Position numbers and translations under genes: made by a program. From Prevotella sp. (lineage in GTDB: Bacteria; Bacteroidota; Bacteroidia; Bacteroidales; Bacteroidaceae), in NCBI GenBank assembly GCA_022486815.1, contig JAKVJW010000010.1, forward strand, positions 29,473-93,472: DNA of 64,000 nt. The letters run 5' to 3'. Below the pieces are notes generated by a model that worked only from the letters and a program-made list of their open reading frames with translations, was not told the origin of the DNA and did not search any database. Shown here in pieces: positions 7,803 to 17,153 of the stretch; position 1 is the stretch's first letter; every line of letters starts with the position of its first letter.

Positions 7803-7894
7803 ACCAAAATGCACCATTTTGGTATACCGATATGCACCATAATGGGGGACCAAAATGCACCATTTCGGTATACCGATATGCACCATAATGGTTC
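7803..7894. repeat. Four direct 23-bp iterons
   Basis: Four consecutive 23-bp units (7803-7825, 7826-7848, 7849-7871, 7872-7894) each carry the 9-mer ATGCACCAT at the same place, so the 9-mers are spaced exactly 23 bp apart. Units 1 and 3 are nearly identical, as are 2 and 4, so the array can also be seen as two 46-bp repeats matching at 42 of 43 aligned bases. Each 9-mer is a short dyad (ATG-cac-CAT); in unit 1 it extends to a perfect 8-bp inverted repeat, CCAAAATG-cac-CATTTTGG. The array is in a gap between convergent genes. Its role is unknown. Confidence 0.9.
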
Positions 7895-7983
7895 TCATGG
7901 ATTATTATCGAAATTTTATCTGTATCTCATAGACACTTTTCTCTTCATAATTCACGGGCACACACTGGATCAAAGCCTCCAGA

Positions 7984-9138
7984 TCAAGGCTTCTGCTTTT
8001 CTACCTTTATTCTTCCATTACTACACAAAGTGAGTATACACTGTTGAAGACACTTATGGGCATGATCAAAGATGACAGCAGGGTTGATATGATGACCTCG
8101 GAAATGGACCTCAAAATGAAGATGTGCCGTCGTAGCCAACCCCGTACGTCCAGTTAATCCGATGACCTGTCCAGCCTTAACCTTATCACCAACATGTACA
8201 AGATTCTTTGACTGATGACTGTAGAGCGTCTCAAAGTTGTAAGCATGACGGAGCACGATACAATTCCCATAGCCAAAATAACGACAGGAGCGAGTTACAA
8301 CCCCATCAAAAGCTGCCAGTATCCGATCATTAAGACAAGTCTTGATATCTACACCCGGATGATGCCGGTGACCACCGTACGGACTAATTACATGGCTCCC
8401 CGGAAGCGGATAAGCCCAATGTAACTTTTCGATTAGTCCCAAGTCAATCTTGAAATCATGGTTCTTGTCATAATCAACAGCATTATCGGGATCCAGGGTT
8501 GTAGGGCATTGCGCGGATGTAGATGTAACAGGGGAATTACTGGCAGGGACGACAGATACCTCAACATAGTGACCATTTTTCTTAAAAAGAAGCACCTGTT
8601 TTCTCAATTGATGGTTACTCAAATTAAGGATTGTTTCAGGATTGATACGCGCTCCATTTGCCATCAATGCAAAATTACAATATCCCTTTCCCCCGCTTTC
8701 TCCAACAATAGCAATCGTCTGTCCAACAGATACCGTTTCTCCAACCTTTACCAGATTCTGTGCAAGATTACCATATACAGTCTCAAGGCCATTTGTATGA
8801 CGGATCACAATTGTATTCCCCCCTGCCGGCATTTTCCGAGAAAGCCTCACAATACCACCAAACATCGCTTTGACAGCATCACCTTTCAGAGTATTGATCT
8901 CTACTACAGAAGATTCCGAAAGACGTGCTTTGCCCACAGGTAAAGGAAAAGAATAATCATCAGGTCGGTAACTGCTAAAGTTAATCTTAAACGAATTTCC
9001 ATGTTCAAACAAATGAGGAGTAAGCACATTTACCTGCGTTCGCTCAGCTACAGAAAACATTTTCCTGGCCGGAGTAAACGAGAACAACAATAATAAGAGC
9101 AGTACAGTTAAACTGTATCGGAATAATCTTATTTTCAT
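7984..9138 (-). CDS. Tandem M23 (LytM) peptidase, first domain degenerate
   Basis: 384 residues from the ATG at 9138, with a signal peptide or anchor at residues 5-22. Two LytM/M23 beta-barrel domains follow. The second (about 240-360) has the zinc motifs H260-x3-D264 (HPGVD) and H339-L-H341, with H308 in LYSHQ, so it should be an active endopeptidase that cuts peptidoglycan cross-links. The first (about 85-175) keeps the fold pattern (NGLETVYGNLAQNLVKVGETV) but has N-F-A in place of H-x-H and no H-x3-D, so it is inactive. Dead M23 domains often activate or position a partner (known for EnvC and NlpD). The gene is convergent with the purH-like operon. An upstream in-frame ATG at 9162 is less likely because the signal peptide begins at 9138. 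Confidence 0.9.
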   Translation of the reverse strand: MKIRLFRYSLTVLLLLLLFSFTPARKMFSVAERTQVNVLTPHLFEHGNSFKINFSSYRPDDYSFPLPVGKARLSESSVVEINTLKGDAVKAMFGGIVRLSRKMPAGGNTIVIRHTNGLETVYGNLAQNLVKVGETVSVGQTIAIVGESGGKGYCNFALMANGARINPETILNLSNHQLRKQVLLFKKNGHYVEVSVVPASNSPVTSTSAQCPTTLDPDNAVDYDKNHDFKIDLGLIEKLHWAYPLPGSHVISPYGGHRHHPGVDIKTCLNDRILAAFDGVVTRSCRYFGYGNCIVLRHAYNFETLYSHQSKNLVHVGDKVKAGQVIGLTGRTGLATTAHLHFEVHFRGHHINPAVIFDHAHKCLQQCILTLCSNGRIKVEKQKP

Positions 9139-9384
9139 ATCGTAAAAGGTTAACAATAACACTAAAAAGCAGATAGTACGATACCCGGAAAGGTCTGCTT
9201 TATCCTATTATTCAAGAAAGCCACTTTCCCAAGCGGTAAATATTTTCTATTTTCAGGTATTAGTCATTAAATAGAAGAACCGGATTCGGATATCCTGCCC
9301 CGATCTCTATTTCAGAAAGGAGCCTTCTGAATTCCCTCCGGGATTAAGACCAAATCATCTACGAGCAATAACCCGTAAGACATT

Positions 9385-10185
9385 CTATCGCATAATGATG
9401 CCCGTATAGATTCTTCCAGAATCAGCACCTAACCTACGGGCAGAGAAGAACAAATCAGAATGAAGATAAGTACATATATCACAAATATCGATATGCTCGG
9501 ACTTCACTCCTACCGCTTCCAGTTGCAGACGGTTACAAAGAGATAAGTCAATATGCCATTTCTCATCCTTTCTTGCGATAACATTCATATCAAATCCTGC
9601 ATGAGAGAATTGATCATACACTTCCTGTCCAACCTCAAAGGCATCCAAAGAAATACCTGGACCAATCACAGTCAATAAATCAGCTGGATTACTCTGATAG
9701 CAAACGTGCATATCACGTACAGCTTTCCGGACTATCCTGGCTAATGTACCACGCCAGCCTGCATGAACAGCAGCCGCAGCATGATGTACCGGGTCATATA
9801 GCAGAACAGGAATGCAATCAGCTGTGGATACCCCTATACAAGCACCCGTGACATCCGTCATCACGCAGTCAACACCCTCCAGGAGTTGGTTCTGAACCAT
9901 AACAGGCAGAAAGAAGAATTCCTTCGCAATATCACGACTTTCTATACCATGCACCTGATGCGGCAGAATCAACTTACTTTCTTCAATCTTCAAAGTCCGG
10001 CAAAGAGCATGCTTATTCACCGAAATATGTTCTAATTTATCTCCGCAGAAAGGATTGATATTAAATTCACCATAAAGGCCTTCACTCACTCCACCCTTAC
10101 GAGTAGTAGAAAAAGCAGTTACCTTCTTACCTAAATCATAAAAATGCAATTCCGGCCCTTTAAAATCTGTCATCATATCAATCAT
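9385..10185 (-). CDS. pgeF: YfiH/PgeF-family laccase-domain protein
   Basis: 266 residues of the polyphenol oxidase / YfiH family, now linked to purine nucleoside conversion and removal of peptidoglycan-editing errors (family knowledge). The zinc/copper-site motifs are all present: [18 protein letters not shown] and AVHAGWRGT, with IGPGIS further on. The start at 10185 overlaps the obg stop by 8 bases (ATGATTGA), so translation is probably coupled; ATGs at 10176 and 10173 are alternatives. It is the last gene of the leftward hpt-adk-obg-pgeF group. Confidence 0.9.
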   Translation of the reverse strand: MIDMMTDFKGPELHFYDLGKKVTAFSTTRKGGVSEGLYGEFNINPFCGDKLEHISVNKHALCRTLKIEESKLILPHQVHGIESRDIAKEFFFLPVMVQNQLLEGVDCVMTDVTGACIGVSTADCIPVLLYDPVHHAAAAVHAGWRGTLARIVRKAVRDMHVCYQSNPADLLTVIGPGISLDAFEVGQEVYDQFSHAGFDMNVIARKDEKWHIDLSLCNRLQLEAVGVKSEHIDICDICTYLHSDLFFSARRLGADSGRIYTGIIMR

Positions 10186-11362
10186 CTGTGTATTCAAAGT
10201 CCGTAAGATCCTCCACTTGGTCCTTACCCTTTTTCTTAGAAGGTTCCATATCGCCTTCAACCTTCTCTATTTCCCCCTCTGCATCCATCTCATCTTGAAA
10301 GGTCCGGATATCCTTATTACGGTGTACCAATGTAGTCTCAGAAGTAATTTCCTCTAGTTTATTACTTTCAGAATTAAGTTCTTTCCAAAGCACATCCTTT
10401 AACTCATCCAGTCCTTGACCTGTAACGGAAGAGATAAATACTGAAGGAAGATCAGTCGGTAATGCATCCTGGAGCATTTGAATCAGTTCTTCATCCAGCA
10501 AATCCGATTTTGTTACCGCCAGCACGCGATGCTTGTCAAGCAATTCCGGATTGAATTTTTTCAACTCGTTGAGCAACACCTCATAATCATGCTTGATATC
10601 TTCGGTATCGCCTGGAACCATGAACAGCAACAGAGAATTACGTTCAATATGGCGCAGAAATCTCAGTCCAAGTCCCTTTCCTTCACTTGCACCCTCAATG
10701 ATTCCCGGGATATCAGCCATTACAAATGACTTATTATCACGGTATTTTACAATTCCCAGAGATGGTTCAAGTGTTGTAAAAGGATAATTGGCAATTTTAG
10801 GCCTTGCGCTGGACAAGGCAGAAAGCAAAGTAGATTTCCCTGCATTAGGAAATCCAACCAGTCCCACATCAGCTAAAAGTTTCAATTCTAATATGACAGT
10901 CATCTCCTGAGCAGGTTCACCCGGCTGAGCATAACGTGGAGCCTGATTTGTAGAAGTACGGAACTGGAAATTACCCAATCCCCCTCTACCACCTTCCAGC
11001 AAAGTCACCTCCTGCCCATCTTCAGTTACATCACAGATATATTTCCCTGTGAAGGCATTGTATATAACAGTACCACAGGGAACATCTATATATGCGTCAG
11101 CACCATCCGTTCCATGACATTTGTCACTTGCACCATTTCCACCATGCTCTGCAAAGACATGGCTTTCATATTTCAAGTGCAAAAGGGTCCAGTAGTTATG
11201 GTTACCGCGAAGGATTACACTACCTCCGTGTCCACCGTCTCCACCATCAGGGCCACCATTAAACTGATATTTTACGTGGCGAAGGTGCATAGAACCCTTA
11301 CCCCCCTTACCGGAACGGCAATGGATTTTTACATAATCTACGAAATTGGATTCTACAGCCAT
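10178..11362 (-). CDS. obgE: Obg GTPase
   Basis: 394 residues. The glycine-rich Obg fold covers residues 1-158, the G domain follows with G1 GFPNAGKST (about 170-178), G3 DIPG and G4 TKSD, and the C-terminus is an acidic/basic tail ending in EYTDD. Obg is an essential GTPase linked to 50S assembly and the stringent response. It lies between adk and pgeF in one direction. Length is above the 340-residue E. coli form because of the charged tail of about 60 residues. Confidence 0.97.
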   Translation of the reverse strand: MAVESNFVDYVKIHCRSGKGGKGSMHLRHVKYQFNGGPDGGDGGHGGSVILRGNHNYWTLLHLKYESHVFAEHGGNGASDKCHGTDGADAYIDVPCGTVIYNAFTGKYICDVTEDGQEVTLLEGGRGGLGNFQFRTSTNQAPRYAQPGEPAQEMTVILELKLLADVGLVGFPNAGKSTLLSALSSARPKIANYPFTTLEPSLGIVKYRDNKSFVMADIPGIIEGASEGKGLGLRFLRHIERNSLLLFMVPGDTEDIKHDYEVLLNELKKFNPELLDKHRVLAVTKSDLLDEELIQMLQDALPTDLPSVFISSVTGQGLDELKDVLWKELNSESNKLEEITSETTLVHRNKDIRTFQDEMDAEGEIEKVEGDMEPSKKKGKDQVEDLTDFEYTDD

Positions 11363-11443
11363 TATTTTAAAAATAAATTGAAAATATCTTTTCCTAAGTG
11401 GAAACAGCAGAGAGGAAGGAACACGCGAATTTTTAATTCGGAA

Positions 11444-12019
11444 TCATTTGATAGAATCTATTGCTGTGCATACACGGGCAAAGATCTCATCTATGGTTCC
11501 AATTCCTTCTACATGAAAGTGGATTCCTTCCTTCGTATACCACTTTATCAATGGAGATGTCTGATTATGGTAAACGGACAGACGCTTTTTAATAGTTTCC
11601 TCATTATCATCAGAACGTCCACTTATCTTACCCCTCAGAAGCAGACGCTTCATCAGTTCCTCCTCAGGAACAGCGAGTTCTATCATAGCAGCAAGTTTAT
11701 GGCCACGTTCTGCCAGCATTTTTTTCAGAGCCTCAGCCTGAGGAATCGTACGGGGAAAGCCATCAAAGATCACACCATTATGGTCTTTGCCAAAGGAATC
11801 ATAAACCTTTGCAAGGATACTTACCATCAGGTCATCCGGAATCAACTGACCGTTATCAATATATCCCTTAGCGGTCTTTCCAAGATCACTTCCCTTCTTG
11901 ATCTCGTTTCTCAAAACATCTCCTGTTGAAATATGACCAAAGCCATATTTTGCAATCATTTTCTCACTCTGTGTCCCTTTGCCAGCGCCGGGAGCGCCAA
12001 AAATAACAATATTTTTCAT
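11444..12019 (-). CDS. adk: Adenylate kinase
   Basis: 191 residues. The P-loop GAPGAGKGTQ (residues 7-16), the AMP-binding HISTGDVLR and the FDGFPRT motif are all there. The LID is the short form, without a zinc-binding Cys4 insert. It converts ATP + AMP to 2 ADP. It lies 82 bases upstream of obg and 130 bases downstream of hpt, on the same strand, unlike many bacteria where adk follows secY. Confidence 0.97.
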   Translation of the reverse strand: MKNIVIFGAPGAGKGTQSEKMIAKYGFGHISTGDVLRNEIKKGSDLGKTAKGYIDNGQLIPDDLMVSILAKVYDSFGKDHNGVIFDGFPRTIPQAEALKKMLAERGHKLAAMIELAVPEEELMKRLLLRGKISGRSDDNEETIKKRLSVYHNQTSPLIKWYTKEGIHFHVEGIGTIDEIFARVCTAIDSIK

Positions 12020-12149
12020 TGTCTTATTTATGATATAATTTCTGATTCTATGATTCTCTATCCGTTCAGTCAGGGTTTGAACGACACTTTATTTCCAACA
12101 GCACAAAACATTCCATCCAACATCAAAAAGGATGTCAAGATGCTAGCAT

Positions 12150-12692
12150 TTATTTCTCTTCAACCAAAGTATAGATATCTTTCAAACCACGCCCTTGTTG
12201 ATCATAATCAAGTCCATAGCCCAATATAAAATCATTCGGGATCTTAATCACCGGATATTCGATATTCAAGGGAATAGTCAACTTATCGGGTTTCACAAGT
12301 AAAGTACAGATATGAATAGATTCCGGATCATGAGCGCGAAGCGTTTCAACCATGTGCTGCATCGTGAGACCTGTTTCCACAATATCTTCCAGAATAATAA
12401 CTGTACGTCCTTTTAGATTCTGATTAATGCCCACTAACTCTTTCACCTTACCCGTGGTCGAAGTACCCTCATAAGAAGAAAGTTTTACGAAAGAAATTTC
12501 AAAAGGAATGGTCAGCATTCTGGTCAAGTCAGCAGCAAAAATGTAAGAGCCATTCAGTACTGCCAGGAAGATCGGATTTTTGTCAGCCATATCTTTGTTA
12601 AGACGATTCGCGACGACCTGTATGCGTTTCCGGATTTCAGTTTCTGGAATAGAGGTCTTAAAGGTTTTGTCTTTAATTTTTACTACACTCAT
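12150..12692 (-). CDS. hpt: Hypoxanthine phosphoribosyltransferase
   Basis: 180 residues from the ATG at 12692 (MSVVKIKDK). The PRPP-binding motif VIILEDIVETGLTM and the substrate-flap region VKLSSYEGTSTTGKV are present. It salvages hypoxanthine and guanine to IMP and GMP. The open frame runs further upstream to 12773 but crosses the divergent nnrDE start, and a -7 box lies at 12716-12723, so the shorter start is preferred. First gene of the hpt-adk-obg-pgeF group. Confidence 0.95.
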   Translation of the reverse strand: MSVVKIKDKTFKTSIPETEIRKRIQVVANRLNKDMADKNPIFLAVLNGSYIFAADLTRMLTIPFEISFVKLSSYEGTSTTGKVKELVGINQNLKGRTVIILEDIVETGLTMQHMVETLRAHDPESIHICTLLVKPDKLTIPLNIEYPVIKIPNDFILGYGLDYDQQGRGLKDIYTLVEEK

Positions 12693-12715
12693 TACTCGAA
12701 AACTAATTTTTGGCA

Positions 12716-12723
12716 CAAAATTA
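12716..12723 (-). promoter_or_regulatory. hpt promoter, -7 element
   Basis: Minus-strand TAATTTTG, 24 bases before the hpt ATG. The upstream TTTG is not at the usual 20-bp spacing. Confidence 0.5.
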
Positions 12724-12757
12724 CTAAAAATATAGCAAACATTACGTATTAATTTCG

Positions 12758-12765
12758 TATTTTTG
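12758..12765 (+). promoter_or_regulatory. nnrDE promoter, -7 element very close to the ATG
   Basis: TATTTTTG fits TAnnTTTG. It ends only 6 bases before the ATG at 12772, so the transcript would begin at or next to the start codon (a leaderless mRNA) if this is the promoter used. Confidence 0.5.
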
Positions 12766-12771
12766 CAACAC

Positions 12772-14298
12772 ATGAAGATTTTTACAAGTGCTCAAATTCA
12801 TGAGCTGGACAAATACACGATAGAGCACGAATCTATCAGTTCCATTGATTTGATGGAAAGAGCCTCCAAGGCTTTTACTCGAGCTATTGAAGCAGAATGG
12901 ACTACAGATACTCCCATTGTAGTTTTTGCCGGACCCGGAAACAATGGAGGAGATGCCCTGGCCGTCAGCAGAATGCTGGTTGCTGACGGGTATCAGGTTT
13001 CAGTGTATTTATTTAATATCCATAATCACCTTTCGGAAGAATGTACTGCAAACAAGCAACGTCTGATGGAGGAGAAAAAGGTAAAAGCTTTTACTGAGAT
13101 CACTACAAACTTTACGCCTCCGGAATTGAGCAATAAAGATCTGATAGTTGACGGACTTTTCGGTAGTGGGCTCAACAAGCCGCTTTCAGGAGGTTTCTCC
13201 GCCTTAGTAAAATACATCAATCTCTCACCAGCACAGGTTGTAAGTCTGGACATTCCATCAGGTCTGATGTGTGAAGATAATACCTATAACATCCGGCAGA
13301 ATATCATCAAAGCAGACTTAACGCTCACGCTTCAGCAAAAGAAGCTCTCTATGCTGATGGCTGACGATCAAGTCTATATAGGAAGATTAAAGGTACTTGA
13401 CATTCATCTTTCCCCTGAATACATCTCCGTAAAAGACAGTGAATATCGTATTCTGGAAGAAAAAGATATTAAATCCCATATCCTGAAGCGAAAGGATTTC
13501 GCACATAAAGGGAATATGGGCAGTGCTCTTTTAATTGCCGGGAGTTACGGAATGTCAGGGGCTGCCATCCTTTCCGCAAAAGCCTGCCTACGGTCGGGAG
13601 CAGGTAAGGTATATGTGCACACGCCAAGGAACAATTACGACATCATGCAAATATCCGTTCCTGAAGCTGTAATGCAAATGGACCACGAAGATAACTATTT
13701 CTCAGAAGCAGTGGATACACATGATATTGACGCTATAGGAATAGGCCCGGGATTAGGGCAGCAGGAAGATACGGCAATAGCGGTAATCTCACAACTCCGC
13801 AGAGCAGCATGTCCTGTCGTTGTAGATGCTGATGCCATCAATATTCTGGCCAATCACAGAGCGTGGCTGCAACAACTTCCTACGGGCATTATCCTGACTC
13901 CACATCCCAGAGAGTTTGACAGACTATACGGCACAATAAGCAACGGAAGCTATGAGCGTCTGGAGAAGGCACACAAACTATCCAAAGTCCTCCAAGCATA
14001 CATTCTTCTAAAAGGCCATTATTCTGCCCTGTGCCTTCCAGACGGCCATGTAGAGTTCAATCCTACAGGAAACAGCGGAATGGCTACAGCAGGCAGCGGA
14101 GACGTCCTCACAGGGATTATTACCGGATTGCTGGCTCGAGGATATAAACAGGCTGATGCCTGTAGAGTCGGAATGTATCTCCATGGATATGCAGGAGACC
14201 TTGCAGCCGAAGAATTAGGCAAAGAAAGTCTGATAGCAAGTGACTTGATCAAGTATCTTCCACAAGCCTTTATTGAACTGGATGATTCTTGTCAATAA
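12772..14298 (+). CDS. nnrDE: Bifunctional NAD(P)H-hydrate epimerase / ADP-dependent dehydratase
   Basis: 508 residues, with two fused repair enzymes. The N-terminal epimerase (NnrE, YjeF_N; about 1-215) has VFAGPGNNGGDALAVSRML. The C-terminal ADP-dependent dehydratase (NnrD; about 225-505) has AHKGNMGSALLIAGSYGMSGAAI and the nucleotide-binding NSGMATAGSGDVLTGIITGLLARG. Together they turn both epimers of hydrated NAD(P)H back to NAD(P)H. The start is the ATG at 12772 (MKIFTSAQIHELDKY); a TTG nine bases upstream is less likely. Divergent from hpt, with its own terminator. Confidence 0.96.
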   Translation: MKIFTSAQIHELDKYTIEHESISSIDLMERASKAFTRAIEAEWTTDTPIVVFAGPGNNGGDALAVSRMLVADGYQVSVYLFNIHNHLSEECTANKQRLMEEKKVKAFTEITTNFTPPELSNKDLIVDGLFGSGLNKPLSGGFSALVKYINLSPAQVVSLDIPSGLMCEDNTYNIRQNIIKADLTLTLQQKKLSMLMADDQVYIGRLKVLDIHLSPEYISVKDSEYRILEEKDIKSHILKRKDFAHKGNMGSALLIAGSYGMSGAAILSAKACLRSGAGKVYVHTPRNNYDIMQISVPEAVMQMDHEDNYFSEAVDTHDIDAIGIGPGLGQQEDTAIAVISQLRRAACPVVVDADAINILANHRAWLQQLPTGIILTPHPREFDRLYGTISNGSYERLEKAHKLSKVLQAYILLKGHYSALCLPDGHVEFNPTGNSGMATAGSGDVLTGIITGLLARGYKQADACRVGMYLHGYAGDLAAEELGKESLIASDLIKYLPQAFIELDDSCQ

Positions 14299-14361
14299 CT
14301 CCAAAGAGCTGATGAATTCTTTTTAAAGAATCTGAACAAAAATTAAAAATAAAAGAGAAAC

Positions 14362-14400
14362 AAAAAGGCGGATCCTGTTTATACAGTTTCCGCCTTTGTT
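14362..14400. terminator. Bidirectional terminator between nnrDE and fba
   Basis: AAAGGCGGA (14364-14372) pairs with TCCGCCTTT (14389-14397), with an inner CTGT/ACAG stem. Placed between two convergent genes, it can serve both. Confidence 0.8.
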
Positions 14401-14440
14401 TATTAAAACTTTCAGATTCGAATCTGAAAGATGAACTTCA

Positions 14441-15457
14441 TTAGTCGAGATCAGCCAATTTGTTATCAGAACCCAGAACGTCTGTGATCTTATGCTCATA
14501 CATATCTGTCATATAGTCACGGGCAAAACCACAGTACTTACGAGGATCAAAATACTCAGGATGCTTAGCCAGCGTCTCACGAACACCTGCTGTGAAAGCC
14601 AGACGAGAATCAGAGTCGATATTGATTTTGCAAACTGCACTCTTAGCAGCCTTACGAAGTTGCTCTTCAGGGATGCCAACTGCATCAGGCAGATTGCCAC
14701 CATACTGGTTGATAATATCAACATATTTCTGAGGAACTGAAGAAGAACCATGAAGAACGATTGGGAAACCAGGGAGTTTCTTCTCAATCTCAGCAAGGAT
14801 ATCGAATGCCAATGGAGGAGGAATCAAACGACCAGTCTTCGGATCACGTGTACACTGCTCTGGTTTGAATTTATAAGCTCCATGGCTGGTTCCGATAGAA
14901 ATAGCCAAAGAATCAACACCAGAACGGTTAGAAAAGTCAATCACCTCTTCTGGACGTGTATAATGAGACTCCTCTGCAGAAACTTCATCCTCAACACCAG
15001 CAAGAACGCCTAACTCACCTTCAACAGTTACGCCATATTGATGAGCATAGTCTACTACCTTTTTAGTCAAGGCAATATTTTCTTCGTATGGAAGTGAAGA
15101 ACCATCTATCATTACAGATGAGAAGCCATTGTCAACACAAGATTTACAAAGCTCAAAACTGTCTCCATGATCAAGGTGAAGAACCACCTCTGGATGATTG
15201 CAACCCAATTCCTTAGCATAAGCTACAGCACCTGCACCGAGATAACGAAGCAAAACAGGATCAGCATACTGACGAGCACCTTTTGAAACCTGCAGGATCA
15301 CCGGAGACTTCAAAATAGCAGAAGCCTTAATGATAGCCTGAAGCTGCTCAAGGTTGTTAAAATTAAATGCCGGTACTGCCCAGCCACCGTTTACGGCTCT
15401 TTTGAACATCTCACGGGTGTTGACCAAGCCTAATTTCTTATAATCTACAATAGCCAT
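14441..15457 (-). CDS. fba: Class II fructose-bisphosphate aldolase
   Basis: 338 residues. Zinc-site motifs are present: VVLHLDHGDSFE (the H-x-D-H signature), VEGELGVLAG and IVLHGSSS. It cleaves fructose-1,6-bisphosphate to DHAP and glyceraldehyde-3-phosphate in glycolysis and works in reverse in gluconeogenesis. Length and motifs fit the class IIB group common in Bacteroidetes. It is a single-gene unit with a strong promoter (15509-15540). Confidence 0.96.
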   Translation of the reverse strand: MAIVDYKKLGLVNTREMFKRAVNGGWAVPAFNFNNLEQLQAIIKASAILKSPVILQVSKGARQYADPVLLRYLGAGAVAYAKELGCNHPEVVLHLDHGDSFELCKSCVDNGFSSVMIDGSSLPYEENIALTKKVVDYAHQYGVTVEGELGVLAGVEDEVSAEESHYTRPEEVIDFSNRSGVDSLAISIGTSHGAYKFKPEQCTRDPKTGRLIPPPLAFDILAEIEKKLPGFPIVLHGSSSVPQKYVDIINQYGGNLPDAVGIPEEQLRKAAKSAVCKINIDSDSRLAFTAGVRETLAKHPEYFDPRKYCGFARDYMTDMYEHKITDVLGSDNKLADLD

Positions 15458-15508
15458 AATTTAATTATGTTTAAAAATTAACTACTTTCTCACTGTTGAA
15501 ACTAGATG

Positions 15509-15540
15509 CAAATTTAAGATTTTCTTTTAGCTTAAGCAAA
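15509..15540 (-). promoter_or_regulatory. fba promoter
   Basis: On the minus strand: TTTG at 15540-15537, a 20-bp spacer, then TAAATTTG at 15516-15509. Expected leader about 46 bases. Confidence 0.82.
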
Positions 15541-15643
15541 TCAAGAAGCATCTTTTTTACCACATAAAGATAAAAACACTTCATACACGCTCTAATTCCA
15601 GACATTCCTATTCTCTTGCAAACTGCATCTTGCAAAATGCAAT

Positions 15644-16873
15644 TTATTTTGATTTCTTTTTATCATTTTGTTTCGACCTCTGAAAAACCGTAAAGGCATA
15701 AAACCAGACAATAACAAATCCTATCAACGGTATGATGAAAGGCAAAACGACATGTGTACGATCAGCCAGAAGACCCACTAGCAAGAACCCGCAACCTCCA
15801 ATAGGAGTCATCATCAGTAATGAAGAAGCTGTCTTCGTCAATCCGCCCAACTTTTTCAGTACGATCGAGAATATCGTAGGAAACATAATAGCTTCAAAGA
15901 AATAATTAATGATTAAGAAAAGAAGGGAAAGCTTGCCGATTTTACAAAGTGTCAAGATAAAAATCATATCCAGCACTGTAATCGTAGCACAAATCAGAAG
16001 CCATTTCTCTGCAGACATCAACCGCATGATCCAACTCCCGAAAAATCTTCCTATCATAAACAGCGCCAAAGCTCCTGTCAATACCAGAGATGCTGTGCGG
16101 TCAGTCATCCAATCCATTCCCGTGGTAAAGTTGATAAAATAGCTATTAATGGAGATTTCAGCAAACTCGTAAGCCAACAAAGCTAAAAGACCGAACAAAA
16201 AAATATGATGTTCCTGAAACAAACACTTATAGGGATGTCCCTTCTCTTCATCAGTTGTTTCATATTTGATTTCCGGAAGAGAAACACGAGAAAAGATAAC
16301 GGCAATGATCAAGACGATAACGCCCAAAATCGCATACGGAATCCAGATATGATGCCCTTCCTCATAACCACGGAAGAGGAATTGTCCTACACATAAAGTA
16401 GCCATCATACTTCCTAATCCATTAAAGGATTGGGAAAGGACCAGCCTGCTGGCAGACGTTTCCTTAGGGCCCAGTTCTGTAGCATAAGGATTTGATGCCG
16501 TTTCCAAAAATACCAGCCCACAACCTATGATGAAAAGGCAAAGAAGAAAAGCATAAAAAGAACCGTTGAGGGCACTGGGGACAAACAGGAATGCTCCTAC
16601 ACCAAAAAGGATTAATCCGAAAATCACCCCACGGCGATAACCATATCTGTTAATAAACTTTCCCGCAGGAATAGCCAAGAGGAAATAACCTAAGAAGGTC
16701 ATCACCTGAATTAAAGAAGATCGTGTAATAGAGATACAAAGTGTATTCTGAAAATGCTTATTCAGGACATCCAAAATAGCCCTCGAAAATCCAATTAGAA
16801 AGAACAGGACAGTTATCAAAATAAAAGGCAAAGCATACCTCTTATCCGTCAATGCAGTTTTTTTATTTCTCAT
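15644..16873 (-). CDS. FucP-type sugar MFS permease
   Basis: 409 residues, about 12 predicted membrane segments. Segments such as FFLIGFSRAILDVLNKHFQ, LAIPAGKFINRYGYRRGV and FLETASNPYATELGPKETSASRLVLSQSFNGLGSM are typical of the L-fucose/glucose/galactose:H+ symporter family (FucP/GluP) of the major facilitator superfamily. It imports a sugar across the inner membrane; the exact sugar cannot be read. No sugar catabolic gene is adjacent. Upstream lie a -7 box and an inverted repeat that could be its regulator site. Confidence 0.9.
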   Translation of the reverse strand: MRNKKTALTDKRYALPFILITVLFFLIGFSRAILDVLNKHFQNTLCISITRSSLIQVMTFLGYFLLAIPAGKFINRYGYRRGVIFGLILFGVGAFLFVPSALNGSFYAFLLCLFIIGCGLVFLETASNPYATELGPKETSASRLVLSQSFNGLGSMMATLCVGQFLFRGYEEGHHIWIPYAILGVIVLIIAVIFSRVSLPEIKYETTDEEKGHPYKCLFQEHHIFLFGLLALLAYEFAEISINSYFINFTTGMDWMTDRTASLVLTGALALFMIGRFFGSWIMRLMSAEKWLLICATITVLDMIFILTLCKIGKLSLLFLIINYFFEAIMFPTIFSIVLKKLGGLTKTASSLLMMTPIGGCGFLLVGLLADRTHVVLPFIIPLIGFVIVWFYAFTVFQRSKQNDKKKSK

Positions 16874-17063
16874 TATTTATTTTTATTACTTTCAATAACC
16901 TAACTATAAACATGGAACTCCCCTAAAGTAAATAAGAGATACCCGTATTGACAGCCATACATAACAACATCAAAGACCAGCGGCGGGTCAAAATCATCAA
17001 CGCTTTCAAGAGATAACAAATGGCAGAATCCTTTATGCCCTTTGGAGAAATCGTCAAATGATG

Positions 17064-17071
17064 CAAAGATA
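17064..17071 (-). promoter_or_regulatory. Sugar permease promoter, -7 element
   Basis: Minus-strand TATCTTTG, a perfect -7 box. The upstream TTTG is missing at the normal spacing, as is common at activator-dependent promoters. The leader to the permease ATG would be about 185 bases. Confidence 0.55.
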
Positions 17072-17109
17072 ACAAAATTATCGGTGACTTATTTAAGAAA
17101 ATGAAAAAA

Positions 17110-17127
17110 GGTGTACCACTGTACACC
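17110..17127. promoter_or_regulatory. Candidate operator upstream of the sugar permease
   Basis: A perfect inverted repeat GGTGTAC-cact-GTACACC with 7-bp arms. Its centre is about 61 bp upstream of the start predicted from the -7 box at 17064-17071, a classic position for an activator. Which protein binds is unknown; no regulator gene is adjacent. Confidence 0.5.
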
Positions 17128-17153
17128 AATTTCATAACCTTAAACCTAATACC

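Noticed and set aside
7803..7894. CRISPR array
   Set aside because: Units follow one another directly without unique spacers, there are only four, and no cas gene is near.
7734..8033. 99-codon open frame on the plus strand through the iterons
   Set aside because: Its ATG lies inside the terminator hairpin of the preceding operon, its end overlaps the M23 peptidase gene, and the repeated DNA does not give repeated peptide.
16923..17135. 70-codon minus-strand frame upstream of the permease
   Set aside because: It begins upstream of the -7 box, runs through it, and shows no protein features beyond composition.
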